The notes under the pieces: generated by a model
The model's input: the letters and a program-made list of their open reading frames with translations, nothing else
Database searches by the model: none
What the model was told of the DNA's origin: nothing
NCBI GenBank assembly: GCA_013288145.1
Contig: JABDCJ010000019.1
Coordinates: 1-21,550 of the forward strand
Length of the DNA stretch: 21,550 nucleotides
Direction of reading: 5' to 3'
Origin: Nitrososphaerota archaeon
GTDB taxonomy: Archaea; Thermoproteota; Nitrososphaeria; Nitrososphaerales; CADDZS01
Shown: positions 1 to 7,956 of the stretch, in pieces
Layout of the letters: each line of letters starts with the position of its first letter
How positions within the stretch are numbered: the first letter of the stretch is position 1
Translations under genes and position numbers: made by a program

Positions 1-550
1 CCAGACTCCGGATATGACCCCGAAATTTAACACGCGGGGAAAGGATGAGGTTGAGCTCGACGAAGTTGTACAATCAAAAAAGAATGAATTTCTCGTTCCC
101 GTCCCTGATTCCAGCAGTTTTGAATATTACAGGCAGTACGACGATCTCCTCGGAAACTTTCGCACAGTACTGGCGCTTACCGCTTGGATTACGGAAAACC
201 CGGAACAGACTATCCTAGAAAAATATTCGATAGAACCAGGCGATCTGCATCGAATGGTCGACAATGCGGACTGGCTAATCTACTCTTTCGGAGAACTGGC
301 GAGACTGTTTACCCGAAACGATCTTGCAATTGAAGGTGGCGAACTGAGGGAGAGGATAAAATACGGAATCAGGTCCGAGCTAATCCCGCTTACCAGATTG
401 GAGGGAGTCGGTCGCGTCCGCGCGAGATCGCTCTTCGCGGCGGGTTATTCTTCAATCGATAAACTCTCAGGAACTCCGGTGGAAAAACTGGCATCGGTCC
501 CCAAAATTGGTCCTTCGGTCGCAGCCCAGATCAAAAAGCAGTTGCCATAA
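1..550 (+). CDS. hel308: Hel308-type DNA helicase, C-terminal part (5' truncated by window edge)
   Basis: The reading frame is open from base 2, so the gene begins outside the window; the ATG at 14 is internal. The first visible residues read QTPDM, matching the conserved TPDM segment of Hel308 helicases. About 182 residues remain. They include the helical region ending in DNADWLIYSFGELARLF and a C-terminal helix-hairpin-helix domain with GVGRVRARSLFAAGY, which contains the RAR motif of Hel308 domain V. A second hairpin, VPKIGPSVAAQIKK, ends the protein. Hel308 is a 3'-5' superfamily 2 helicase acting on forked DNA at stalled replication forks, and it is typical of archaea. The ATPase motifs lie upstream and cannot be checked here. 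The stop is at 548-550, followed by a T-rich stretch and then rtcB 91 bases later on the same strand. Confidence 0.93.
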   Translation, partial: QTPDMTPKFNTRGKDEVELDEVVQSKKNEFLVPVPDSSSFEYYRQYDDLLGNFRTVLALTAWITENPEQTILEKYSIEPGDLHRMVDNADWLIYSFGELARLFTRNDLAIEGGELRERIKYGIRSELIPLTRLEGVGRVRARSLFAAGYSSIDKLSGTPVEKLASVPKIGPSVAAQIKKQLP

Positions 551-564
551 AAAAAGAGCCATTC

Positions 565-582
565 TTTAAGAAAGACTTTTTG
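565..582 (+). terminator. possible T-rich transcription terminator after hel308
   Basis: After the hel308 stop codon the sequence has short A- and T-rich runs ending in GACTTTTTGG. A short T-run is the usual archaeal termination signal. There is no strong hairpin. The call is positional and weak. Confidence 0.25.
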
Positions 583-641
583 GGCTAGCGCGAACCGATG
601 TTCACTCTTAACTCATAGGACTCCAGCGTGGCAATATCCGA

Positions 642-2102
642 ATGAAATTTGGAATGCAGAAGATCAGTGACGTCGAGTACAGGATAGAAAAAACTGCCCG
701 ACAGGGAATGCGAGTTCCCGTTACAATTTACGCGAACGAGACATTAATTGCCAAGATGGAAACTGACCGAACGATCGATCAGGCGGTCAATGTTGCTCAC
801 CTTCCAGGAATTGAAAAGCACGCAATAGTCCTGCCCGACGGGCACGAAGGGTACGGATTTCCGATTGGCGGAGTTGCAGCAACCAACTTCGACAACGGTG
901 TGATATCGCCAGGTGGCGTTGGCTACGATATAAATTGTGGCGTCAGGCTAATCCGAACTAACATGACTGAAGCAGAAGTCAGACCCAAGCTCTCTGCGCT
1001 TGTCAAGGAAATGTTTCGCTCTGTGCCATCAGGACTGGGAAATGTGGGCGCGCTGAATCTTTCAACGCAGCAACTTGACGGCGTATTATCCGAGGGAGTA
1101 AGGTGGGCGATAAATAACGGGTACGGAAATTCTGCAGATCTGGAATTCTGTGAAGAAAACGGCACGATGAAGCACTCCGATCCCTCGAAGGTTTCCGGGG
1201 AAGCCAAGAAGAGAGGATCAAAATCGCTGGGCACCCTCGGATCAGGAAATCACTTTCTGGAAGTTGAGCTTGTCAACAAAGTACTCGATCGAGACGCCGC
1301 CAAAAAATTTGGAATAGCTGAAGAAAACAAAGTGTGCGTCTTGATGCACACTGGGAGCAGAGGCTTAGGCCATCAGGTATGCAGTGACTATCTAAAGATA
1401 ATCGACGCCGGAGCTTCGAACTTCAAGATCGATCTTCCGGACAGGGAACTTGCCTGCGCGCCGGCTGGATCGAGAGAAGCGGAGAATTACAGGCTTGCGA
1501 TGGGCTCAGCCCTAAATTACGCTTGGACAAACAGACAAATCATCACTCATAGAGTTCGCAAGGCGTTCGAAAGGGTGTTTCAGCAAAGCGAGTCCGATCT
1601 CGGAATGAACCTCATCTACGACGTGGCCCACAACATCTGCAAGGTTGAGGAACACGAAATCGATCCGGACAATCCATCCAAAAAATCAAAAGTTTTCGTT
1701 CACCGGAAAGGCGCCACGAGGGCTTTTCCAAAAGGAAGCGACGCTATCCCGATTGAGTACAGATCAGTGGGTCAGCCTGTCTTGATTCCGGGTTCGATGG
1801 GAACAGCTTCTTGGGTTCTACTAGGTCAGGAAAAGTCGCTAAAAGTTAGTTTCGGCTCAACCGCCCACGGAGCCGGAAGGATGATGTCCAGAGGACAAGC
1901 CACGAGGACGTATCCGTATGATTCCGTTAGGCGAGATCTCGAATCACGGGGAATTCTACTTGAATCAGCGAGCAAGAGGGGAGTCGCGGAAGAAGCTCCC
2001 GGTGCATACAAAGACGTTGATATGGTGGCGGACGTTTCTGACAGAGTTGGAATTGGTACGAAAGTAGTCCGGCTGAGTCCAATCGCCGTCGTAAAAGGTT
2101 GA
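642..2102 (+). CDS. rtcB: RtcB tRNA-splicing RNA ligase
   Basis: RtcB joins 2',3'-cyclic phosphate or 3'-phosphate RNA ends to 5'-OH ends using GTP and Mn2+. In archaea it seals tRNA halves after intron removal. The 486-residue product has the family's usual length and all visible active-site elements: GYDINCGVR (D96, C99), GSGNHFLEV (H204), MHTGSRGLGHQ (H236), DVAHN (H330), and AHGAGRMMSR, where H409 should be the guanylylated histidine. A C-terminal HRKGATRAFP segment and PGSMGTASW are also typical. Many archaeal rtcB genes hold an intein; this one does not. ATG at 642 starts a product that begins like other RtcB proteins. It ends 17 bases before the stop of the convergent atpI gene. Confidence 0.96.
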   Translation: MKFGMQKISDVEYRIEKTARQGMRVPVTIYANETLIAKMETDRTIDQAVNVAHLPGIEKHAIVLPDGHEGYGFPIGGVAATNFDNGVISPGGVGYDINCGVRLIRTNMTEAEVRPKLSALVKEMFRSVPSGLGNVGALNLSTQQLDGVLSEGVRWAINNGYGNSADLEFCEENGTMKHSDPSKVSGEAKKRGSKSLGTLGSGNHFLEVELVNKVLDRDAAKKFGIAEENKVCVLMHTGSRGLGHQVCSDYLKIIDAGASNFKIDLPDRELACAPAGSREAENYRLAMGSALNYAWTNRQIITHRVRKAFERVFQQSESDLGMNLIYDVAHNICKVEEHEIDPDNPSKKSKVFVHRKGATRAFPKGSDAIPIEYRSVGQPVLIPGSMGTASWVLLGQEKSLKVSFGSTAHGAGRMMSRGQATRTYPYDSVRRDLESRGILLESASKRGVAEEAPGAYKDVDMVADVSDRVGIGTKVVRLSPIAVVKG

Positions 2103-2118
2103 GTTTTTACCGAAGATT

Positions 2119-4221
2119 CTACTGGCTTGGGACGGTTTTCTTTCCCAGCCACTTTACCTTGACGTGGTCTTTGACCGGGGTCAGGCTGTTGAACTCCGTT
2201 CCCGTCCCAACATAGAACTTTGAAAAGAATTCGTACAGATGAAGCCTCAAGCTCTGCACGTATACGATCAGTGCCTCGAAAGCGAAGATTAGCAGATTCA
2301 TCACGACTAGGATTGGGATCACCGCATAGCCGTAGGAATAGAAGAGAAGGTTCGTCGCGGAAAGAAGTGCCGCGTGAACGATCAAAAGAATGGAAAGCCT
2401 AACGTAACTGACGGTGTTTCCCACGAACTTTGACACGACCCATTCCAGGAACTCCATCGTAGCTATGCCGACCTCCGACAACACAGAACCATGAATTTTT
2501 CCTGACCGCGCGAGCAAAGGACCCGCGAGGAACAGCCAGAATATCGAAACTATGAGTCCGGCAAGTCCAATGTTAGCCTGTAGGTTCGTCCCGTTTGTTA
2601 CCTTTGCGAGATTAAAGCCAGCGCCTTTGAAAGAGAAACCAAAGATAAGGAAGAAAGTATAACCAGAGATTGTAGGTAGTAATCCTGCAAGTAAGTGCCA
2701 GTAATCGCCAGCTCTTATCCTGTTGTAGACTCCCGCTCCCATTCCAATGAAAAGATGGATAATACCAACGTAGATCGTGAACTTTATGTAAAACAAAACC
2801 GTCGCAGTGTTGAAAGCGAGTCCGTTCGGGTTAGCCGGACCAATTGCCTGCTTTAACGGTTCCAGAAATGTTAACCCGAGAATCTTAGGCAGCTCGAAAG
2901 GAAGCTCAAAGCCGAAAATTTCTCCTACAATAAACCCAACTACCGTGGCTGAAATGCCCGCGAGCAAAATCAAGAGTCCCCAGTTCTTCATAGAAGTGAC
3001 GCCTCTGGCATAGATCACGCCACCAACTAGCATCAAGAGAATCCCGTGGCCGACGTCACCAAACATCAAGCCGTAGAATATTGGAAACGTAACTGTAAGA
3101 ACCGGGGTTGGATCAAACTCGCCGTAGACTGGAGGACCACTGGTAAGCGTAATCGGTTCATGTGCAACTATGGGTTTGCTTTTTGAGCTGAATTTTGTCG
3201 GAGGCTGATCGATCTCTGCGGCGCCGGTCTCCTGTTCGCGGAGGCCTTCAGCATATGATTGCTGCGGATCGATTTCCTGTGTTATCAGCGGCCATCGTTC
3301 AGCAACCCTGTCCTTTAGCTGTGGCAAACGCTCGGAGGGAACATAACCCTGAACCATTGCTAGCCTCTTCAGCTTTCCAGACTTTTTGAGCTCCTCAAGT
3401 ACCCGGTAAGCAAAATCAGCTGCTTCCTGAAGTCCCAGAATGCTTTCGGTTGAAGATTTTACGGCAGATTGCGTCTTTCCCTCATTTTCCGCAAGATCTT
3501 TTGAAAGACCGGCGATCCTCGATTCCAGTTCGCGTGTAGCCGCAGATGGAGTCTGAGGAAGGTCTTTGGGAATTGTAACCGTGCGGGCGTCAAAACTCCT
3601 CAAGCTCTTTGATATTCGATCGGCCTGCTCGGGCGTCCCGACCACAAGCACGGCGGACTCTTTTCCAGTTACCGGAGCATCTATTATCGTCGACTCGGGA
3701 AAACTCTTCCTGATCTCTGCTAGATCAGCAGTCTCGACAATGACAAACTCCACATGAAACCTGTGCATTGATTCTATCTTGCTAAGGTCGATATTGTAGC
3801 TTGAGACAACCTCTATTGATCTCTTCAGAGCAAGAAAATCGTCGCGCTTCTTTTCCATGGCCCGCCTTTCACGAATGAGCTCGCCAATCGAGTTAATTAC
3901 TGGCGAAGAACGGGTCTCCAGTTTTGAAACGTAATCATCCCAGTTCTGGGCTTCCATCTCGGTCTTGTCGTATTTTATTCCCCCGAACGCCTTTTGAATC
4001 GCCGAAGGCTCGACGTTCATCTTCAGATTGTCTATGATGTATGTTAGCTCAGAGGAAATTCTGTAAGCTCCCGATGCAAGAGATGAGAGCCTCTTGTCAT
4101 AAACGTCGGTCTCTGGAGAAGTCGGATGAAAATCGCCGAGCTCAGCTATGTAGCTGCTAGCTTCGGGAAGCTCGCTACGGGGAACTATTAGGGTAATCTC
4201 AGATAAAGTGTAAACTCCCAT
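2119..4221 (-). CDS. atpI: A/V-type ATP synthase subunit I (a subunit)
   Basis: This is the membrane stator subunit that carries the ion half-channels against the rotating K ring. The start was placed at the ATG at 4221 (MGVYTLSEITLIV), giving 700 residues. A frame extension to 4380 adds 53 residues of non-conserved, low-complexity sequence that falls in the promoter region, so it was rejected. The N-terminal half is soluble with charged, coiled-coil-like stretches. The C-terminal half, from about residue 340, has repeated hydrophobic helices. The motif NTVSYVRLSILL carries the essential buried arginine (about residue 608). An AT-rich element about 26 bases upstream fits a leaderless promoter. 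It is divergent from atpK, and the catalytic A/B and stalk subunits are not in this window. Confidence 0.93.
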   Translation of the reverse strand: MGVYTLSEITLIVPRSELPEASSYIAELGDFHPTSPETDVYDKRLSSLASGAYRISSELTYIIDNLKMNVEPSAIQKAFGGIKYDKTEMEAQNWDDYVSKLETRSSPVINSIGELIRERRAMEKKRDDFLALKRSIEVVSSYNIDLSKIESMHRFHVEFVIVETADLAEIRKSFPESTIIDAPVTGKESAVLVVGTPEQADRISKSLRSFDARTVTIPKDLPQTPSAATRELESRIAGLSKDLAENEGKTQSAVKSSTESILGLQEAADFAYRVLEELKKSGKLKRLAMVQGYVPSERLPQLKDRVAERWPLITQEIDPQQSYAEGLREQETGAAEIDQPPTKFSSKSKPIVAHEPITLTSGPPVYGEFDPTPVLTVTFPIFYGLMFGDVGHGILLMLVGGVIYARGVTSMKNWGLLILLAGISATVVGFIVGEIFGFELPFELPKILGLTFLEPLKQAIGPANPNGLAFNTATVLFYIKFTIYVGIIHLFIGMGAGVYNRIRAGDYWHLLAGLLPTISGYTFFLIFGFSFKGAGFNLAKVTNGTNLQANIGLAGLIVSIFWLFLAGPLLARSGKIHGSVLSEVGIATMEFLEWVVSKFVGNTVSYVRLSILLIVHAALLSATNLLFYSYGYAVIPILVVMNLLIFAFEALIVYVQSLRLHLYEFFSKFYVGTGTEFNSLTPVKDHVKVKWLGKKTVPSQ

Positions 4222-4549
4222 AGTATGTAAAACGCACTCACAAGAATTATCGAAGAAAAAAAGGCGGCTTGAAAAAAATCTCGGTCTTCTCACGGGTATT
4301 AACGATTTCGGTAAATCTTCAGATCCGAAAGAATTTGTTTGGGGAATAGATCGGTAGACCCACTGATTGGCTAGGTACAACTTCAGATCCCATTCGTTCT
4401 CTGTTATGGTGGAACAGCTGAGGATAAACGATCAACTTTGAATTACGTTAGCAAAACCCGACAAAGAAAAAAATGACATGCATTGAGATCAGAGAACTTC
4501 CGCCAATACTCTTATAATCGATATTGGAGGACGATTTTTTCGATTTATT
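4222..4549. promoter_or_regulatory. divergent atpI/atpK promoter region (328 bases without a gene)
   Basis: This gene-free stretch separates the divergent ATP synthase genes. On the right, CTTATAATCG at 4511-4520 is a good archaeal TATA box about 35 bases before the atpK start. On the left, GATAATTC on the minus strand (about 4243-4250) lies about 26 bases before the atpI ATG. A 10-base direct repeat, CTTCAGATCC, occurs at 4317-4326 and 4381-4390. No tRNA-like fold or convincing small ORF was seen. Open frames over this stretch have no recognisable protein features. Confidence 0.6.
4512..4518 (+). promoter_or_regulatory. TATA box of atpK
   Basis: TTATAAT lies about 35 bases upstream of the TTG start of atpK. 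Archaeal transcription usually begins about 25 bases after the TATA centre, which predicts a leader of around 10 bases or less. Confidence 0.5.
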
Positions 4550-4879
4550 TTGCGTACGAGTACTTTTGTGATTTCCAGCGTTGCTTTCGGATTCGGTCTC
4601 CTTTCTCTGTTGGCTCTTCCTTCGCATGCTTACTCTGTTGCTTCTCTGTTTACTACAACTGCATTGGCTGCTAACCCAACGAGCGTTTTGGGTGCAGGTA
4701 TCGCCTTCGGTTTAGCTGCTCTTGGTGCTGGTGTAGCAGTAGGCTACGCAGGTTCAGCTGCGATTGCAGCCATTGCGGAGAAACCCAACCTTTTCGGTAG
4801 AGCACTCGTCATTGTCGTTCTCGGCGAGGGAATCGCTATCTACGGCTTCGTAATCGTCTTCATCCTTACTTCTCTCTAG
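4550..4879 (+). CDS. atpK: A/V-type ATP synthase subunit K (proteolipid c-ring subunit)
   Basis: This is the rotor-ring proteolipid of the ATP synthase. The 109-residue product begins at TTG 4550. It has a signal-peptide-like N-terminus (possible cleavage after SHA at about 27 or ALA at about 40) and then two membrane helices. Helix 1 is glycine-rich (GAGIAFGLAALGAGVAVGYAG, about 48-68). Helix 2 is LVIVVLGEGIAIYGFVIVFIL (about 86-106) and holds the ion-binding glutamate E93. There is no glutamine in helix 1, and the residue after E93 is Gly rather than Ser or Thr. That does not look like a sodium site, so proton coupling is the tentative reading. The GGAGG at 4526-4530 is 19 bases from the start and probably lies upstream of the transcript start. 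Divergent from atpI. Confidence 0.92.
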   Translation: MRTSTFVISSVAFGFGLLSLLALPSHAYSVASLFTTTALAANPTSVLGAGIAFGLAALGAGVAVGYAGSAAIAAIAEKPNLFGRALVIVVLGEGIAIYGFVIVFILTSL

Positions 4880-4887
4880 GTCAATTC

Positions 4888-4926
4888 AGGAGAGAAATCT
4901 CTCCTTCCTAATTTCCTAGGAAGGAG
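4888..4926. terminator. two overlapping hairpins between convergent genes
   Basis: Stem 1 pairs AGGAGAG (4888-4894) with CTCTCCT (4899-4905) around an AAAT loop. Stem 2 pairs CTCCTTCCT (4901-4909) with AGGAAGGAG (4918-4926) around an 8-base loop. They share CTCCT and so cannot form together. The element lies just after the atpK stop and over the last codons of the minus-strand gene. It may help end transcription from both sides, though archaeal terminators usually depend on T-runs. Confidence 0.4.
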
Positions 4927-5164
4927 GACTGGAAGGCGTTTCGCTTTGAACTTTTTCGTACCGCTCGCCCATCCTCAGGGTTATCAAAATAGATGCGATG
5001 AATCCAACCGTAGAGAGGACAAGCGCAACCCAGATCGAGTTATTTCCAAAGCCGATCGCTCTGGCGAGTAGAAAGCCGCCGGCTCCCAGTCCGAACATCA
5101 GTACGGGGACAATTACGAAAATCAGGACAATAGCTTGATTTCTTGCGGTCCTTTGCCAGGGCAA
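4916..5164 (-). CDS. small two-helix membrane protein, AtpZ-like topology
   Basis: The 82-residue product starts at TTG 5164; a stop codon at 5180-5182 excludes longer versions apart from a few codons. It has a short basic N-terminus, helix 1 (about 11-34, ending GLGAGGFLLARAIG), a short loop, helix 2 (about 42-63) and a polar tail rich in Ser, Pro and Glu. The family is not recognised with certainty. The layout, a glycine-rich first helix, a short loop and a second helix, resembles the small AtpZ/AtpI-type proteins found with bacterial ATP synthases. It lies convergent to atpK, which makes that comparison tempting but unproven. It follows pyrI by 15 bases and is probably co-transcribed with it. 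Confidence 0.72.
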   Translation of the reverse strand: MPWQRTARNQAIVLIFVIVPVLMFGLGAGGFLLARAIGFGNNSIWVALVLSTVGFIASILITLRMGERYEKVQSETPSSPPS

Positions 5165-5179
5165 ATTAGATTCAGATCC

Positions 5180-5650
5180 TTAAACCAAAACCGTGTCGTT
5201 GGAAGTTATTAGGCGCTGGCAGAAGCGACACCTTAGCAGCGGTGTATCCTTGTCAATCACATCAATCTCTGAAATGATAGGCTCGTGGGGCATGTTGGAA
5301 ACGCAGGTTGGATTGGGACATCTGAGCAGCCCGCGGAAAACCAGTGGGAGCTCGACTTTTCTTTTCTCAGAAACCTTGTAGTTCTTGATCAAGTTAACGG
5401 TGGCTAGCGGGGCAACCAGCGCGAGCTTGTCAGTCTCCTCGCTGATGAGAAATCTGTTGGCAACCTTTACAACATCCTTCTTTTCGATTTTTGAGCTCGG
5501 CACGTTCATCGCGACGCTTACTATTTCTCCTTCTTTTCCGGTGATGCCTAAAATTTGCAATACGCGGAGCGCTTCTCCGGCTCTAATGTGGTCAATTACA
5601 GTACCTTCTTTGATTCTTCTTATCAGAAGCTGCGGATCTTCGATCGACAT
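5180..5650 (-). CDS. pyrI: aspartate carbamoyltransferase regulatory subunit
   Basis: PyrI binds nucleotide effectors and controls the catalytic PyrB trimers in the first committed step of pyrimidine synthesis. The 156-residue product shows the N-terminal allosteric domain with IKEGTVIDHIRAGEALRVLQILG (split here only by description), then NRFLISEETDKLALVAP and TVNLIKNYKVSEK. The C-terminal zinc domain has four cysteines, C111-x4-C116 and C141-x2-C144, which bind the structural zinc and contact PyrB. Length and motifs are complete. The usual partner pyrB is not adjacent: RNase HI lies upstream and a small membrane gene downstream. A TATA-like ACTAGTATT (minus strand, about 5671-5679) lies about 26 bases before the ATG, so it may have its own leaderless promoter. 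Confidence 0.95.
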   Translation of the reverse strand: MSIEDPQLLIRRIKEGTVIDHIRAGEALRVLQILGITGKEGEIVSVAMNVPSSKIEKKDVVKVANRFLISEETDKLALVAPLATVNLIKNYKVSEKRKVELPLVFRGLLRCPNPTCVSNMPHEPIISEIDVIDKDTPLLRCRFCQRLITSNDTVLV

Positions 5651-5684
5651 TTGGCTATTGTACCTGAGCGAATACTAGTCTGAA

Positions 5685-6275
5685 TTACTCGATTTCCTCT
5701 GCCATCTTAAAAGGCGTTTTTGTAGAGCTCTTGAGACTGGTACGGACTAACTCTCTTTTGTACTTGTGATAAGCAAAGCGACTGAGCCTATCAGCCTCGG
5801 AATTTCTTGCTCGTTCAACCCAAAGCAGCCGCATTTTGGTAAAGCTTTCCAGCATTTGGGAGGCTTGTTTGTGCAGCTCGATGATTCTTTTTGCCTTGAC
5901 CTTGAAAGTTCCCTTCAGCTGATTAATGATCAAACGGGAGTCGCCAACGAGAACTGCCGGCGAGTCTTGCAACCCGTTCTCCTTCAGCCATTCAAGTGCG
6001 CGAATTGCTGCGGAGTATTCGGCAACATTGTTAGAAGCTTCCGTCGTCCACGGCTTTGCAAATGCCAGACCAGAATCCTCGAAGACAGTCTTTCCGTCTT
6101 TCTTTATCACGATTCCATAGGTTGCGATTCCGCCCGGATTGACCGGTTCGCAGAGCCCATCAAAATATGCAACGTAGGGATCCGTCCAATCGACAGTCCT
6201 CTGCTCCTGGTCATCAACATGCTTTGTAATTTTTCGTACGCTCAATGCATTATCCAGTGAATTGTATTGTCCCAA
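5685..6275 (-). CDS. rnhA: ribonuclease HI
   Basis: RNase HI cuts the RNA strand of RNA-DNA hybrids. With TTG 6275 as start the product has 196 residues. The four acidic active-site residues are in order: YFDGLCEP (D39), NNVAEYSA (E86), VGDSRLIINQLKG (D112) and NSEADRLSR (D162). The WVERARNSEADRLS segment is typical of the prokaryotic and archaeal RNase HI/YpdQ-like group. An ATG at 6353 gives 26 extra residues but overlaps the upstream aminotransferase gene by 53 bases, and the added segment does not look conserved; a TTG at 6245 is another option. The C-terminal 30 residues are basic and variable. It follows the aminotransferase on the same strand and precedes pyrI. Confidence 0.9.
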   Translation of the reverse strand: MGQYNSLDNALSVRKITKHVDDQEQRTVDWTDPYVAYFDGLCEPVNPGGIATYGIVIKKDGKTVFEDSGLAFAKPWTTEASNNVAEYSAAIRALEWLKENGLQDSPAVLVGDSRLIINQLKGTFKVKAKRIIELHKQASQMLESFTKMRLLWVERARNSEADRLSRFAYHKYKRELVRTSLKSSTKTPFKMAEEIE

Positions 6276-6300
6276 AATAATTCCGTAAAGTGATAATGAC

Positions 6301-7470
6301 TCAATCCAGATGCCGCGACATTCTTTCGATGCCTTCCTCGATCCTCTTTTCATCCTGGAGCAACGTTATTCTGATGTAATCGAGGAACGATTTTCCAAAT
6401 GAAGTCCCGGGTGCGACTGATACTTTTTCGGTGTCCAGAAGTTCGAGCGCAAATTTCTCGGAGTTGAACCTCGCGCCCTCTTTTCTTGAATGAAGCCGTG
6501 GGTACATGTACATTGATCCGTCTGAAAGGTAGAACTCGCCATCGAGATATTTCTTCAAAGCTCTTGCTGCGACATCCCGCCGTTTTCTGATCAGCTCCAC
6601 TTTTTCCAAAACGTACTTGTCGCAGTCCAAGGCCGCGATCATCGCATATTGAACGAACTCCGGCATGCTCGTCAGAATCATGCTGTTGATCTTGATTAAA
6701 CGGGAAATTGTTGCCGGGTCCGATACGATGTAGGCTGCCCTAAATCCGGTCATCGCGTAACTCTTCGACATTGAAGTCACAAATACCTTCTTCTGGCCGT
6801 CGGTCTGGAGTATGCTCTTGTACTTTTTAGCCGGATCTAGAATATAGTCAGAATACACTTCGTCGCTGATTATGGTCATACCCTTGTCATTTGCAATGCC
6901 CACAACCTCGTCGAAGGATTTGCGATCAAGGATCTTGCCGGTTGGATTGTTTGGGTAGTTTAGAACGAGAGCTCCGCAGTCGCTTTTCCTGATTTCGTCA
7001 GGATCAATGTTCCAGCCGTCTTCCAGCGAAGTCCTGAAGAATTGGATTGGAAGATCAAGAAAATTTGAGATATCACGGTAAGCTGGCCAATCCGGAGAAA
7101 ATATTCCCACCTTCGTTTTTTTCGGAAGACTCATGAACGCGTAGTAGAGCGCAAGCCTTCCACCAGCAGTGACAAGGACCTGCTCAGGAGAAATGTTCGC
7201 GGGGTATTTTTTGTTTAGACTGTCTGCGACCGCTTTCCTCACTGCGGGAATTCCACCGGATTCGGCGTATCTTGCGTGGCCCTCTTTCAGGGCACGGACA
7301 GTTGCTTCTACGACTTGTTCAGGAGGTTCAAAATCTGGCTCTCCCGCATCAAAATGGATGACATCAAATCCTCTTCGCTCCAGATCTTTTGCCTTGAAAA
7401 ATATTTCAACGAGCGAGACGGTAACTGGTTCGCCCTCCTTTCGAGCCCCTGCGGTTTCTGAGGATTGCAA
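6301..7470 (-). CDS. PLP-dependent class I aminotransferase
   Basis: This 389-residue fold-type I aminotransferase moves amino groups between an amino acid and a 2-oxoacid using pyridoxal phosphate. Visible signatures are FDAGEPDFEPP near the N-terminus, the PLP-contacting NYPNNPTGK, SDEVYSDYI, and SMSKSYAMTGFRAAY with K236 as the Schiff-base lysine. YIRITLL near the C-terminus holds the substrate-carboxylate arginine. It begins at TTG 7470; a stop codon 31 bases upstream leaves no ATG choice. The substrate cannot be told from the sequence; it is clearly different from the second aminotransferase at 11847-13028. It follows the Rieske gene by 39 bases and may share a transcript with it. Confidence 0.92.
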   Translation of the reverse strand: MQSSETAGARKEGEPVTVSLVEIFFKAKDLERRGFDVIHFDAGEPDFEPPEQVVEATVRALKEGHARYAESGGIPAVRKAVADSLNKKYPANISPEQVLVTAGGRLALYYAFMSLPKKTKVGIFSPDWPAYRDISNFLDLPIQFFRTSLEDGWNIDPDEIRKSDCGALVLNYPNNPTGKILDRKSFDEVVGIANDKGMTIISDEVYSDYILDPAKKYKSILQTDGQKKVFVTSMSKSYAMTGFRAAYIVSDPATISRLIKINSMILTSMPEFVQYAMIAALDCDKYVLEKVELIRKRRDVAARALKKYLDGEFYLSDGSMYMYPRLHSRKEGARFNSEKFALELLDTEKVSVAPGTSFGKSFLDYIRITLLQDEKRIEEGIERMSRHLD

Positions 7471-7509
7471 ATTATGCGTAGTTTTCTCTTGGCATGAATT
7501 TCAAGCATT

Positions 7510-7836
7510 CTATCCTAGATCAATATAGACTTCGCCATTCTCGACTTTCACCGGGTAGACTTTTAGACTCGGAATTTCACTTGCTGGACTACCATCAGGT
7601 CCCAAGATCACTTTCCCGTCAATAACCTGAAACTTTGCGCCATGCAGCGGGCAGGTTACTACGCCATCGCCGAACATCCCGAGCGAAAGGTCCGCTTCTT
7701 CGTGCGTGCAAATCGAATTTGCGACATATATTGAACCGCGAAACCTTAGGACGAGCAGAGGTTTTTCGGCGACATCATATCTGTAGAGTTCGCCTTCTTC
7801 TTGCAAGTCAGCGAGCTTGCAGACCGGAGTAAACAT
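7510..7836 (-). CDS. Rieske-type [2Fe-2S] ferredoxin
   Basis: The 108-residue soluble protein has a complete Rieske cluster site: C43-T-H45 and C62-P-L-H65. The surrounding SICTHEEADLSLG and VTCPLHGAKFQV are the usual contexts. It resembles the small ferredoxins of ring-hydroxylating dioxygenases and the NirD-like proteins. It has no signal peptide or membrane helix, so it should be a cytoplasmic electron carrier. No oxygenase or reductase partner is encoded nearby. A TATA-like CTTACATTA on the minus strand (7861-7869) lies about 29 bases before the ATG. It is divergent from tldD with a 120-base gap. Its redox partner is unknown. Confidence 0.93.
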   Translation of the reverse strand: MFTPVCKLADLQEEGELYRYDVAEKPLLVLRFRGSIYVANSICTHEEADLSLGMFGDGVVTCPLHGAKFQVIDGKVILGPDGSPASEIPSLKVYPVKVENGEVYIDLG

Positions 7837-7956
7837 TCAACTTGACTAGAACCGGAAACCTAATGTAAGTTTGTGGGCTCTCCGCGCTGAACTCTTTACG
7901 GAAATTAACAAATATCCAAGATAGGCGATTGGAATTAGAGAATCCGGGTTTTTTCT

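Noticed and set aside
642..2102. Intein in rtcB, common in archaea
   Set aside because: The protein is of normal length with uninterrupted motifs; no intein is present.
4222..4380. N-terminal extension of atpI to 4380
   Set aside because: The added 53 residues are low-complexity, do not fit the subunit's N-terminus and cover the promoter region.
6276..6353. Longer start of RNase HI at ATG 6353
   Set aside because: It overlaps the upstream aminotransferase by 53 bases and adds a segment with no family pattern. It cannot be fully excluded.
7837..7956. Operator-like palindromes between the Rieske gene and tldD
   Set aside because: Only weak, short symmetries; a TATA-like element for the Rieske gene is all that can be supported.
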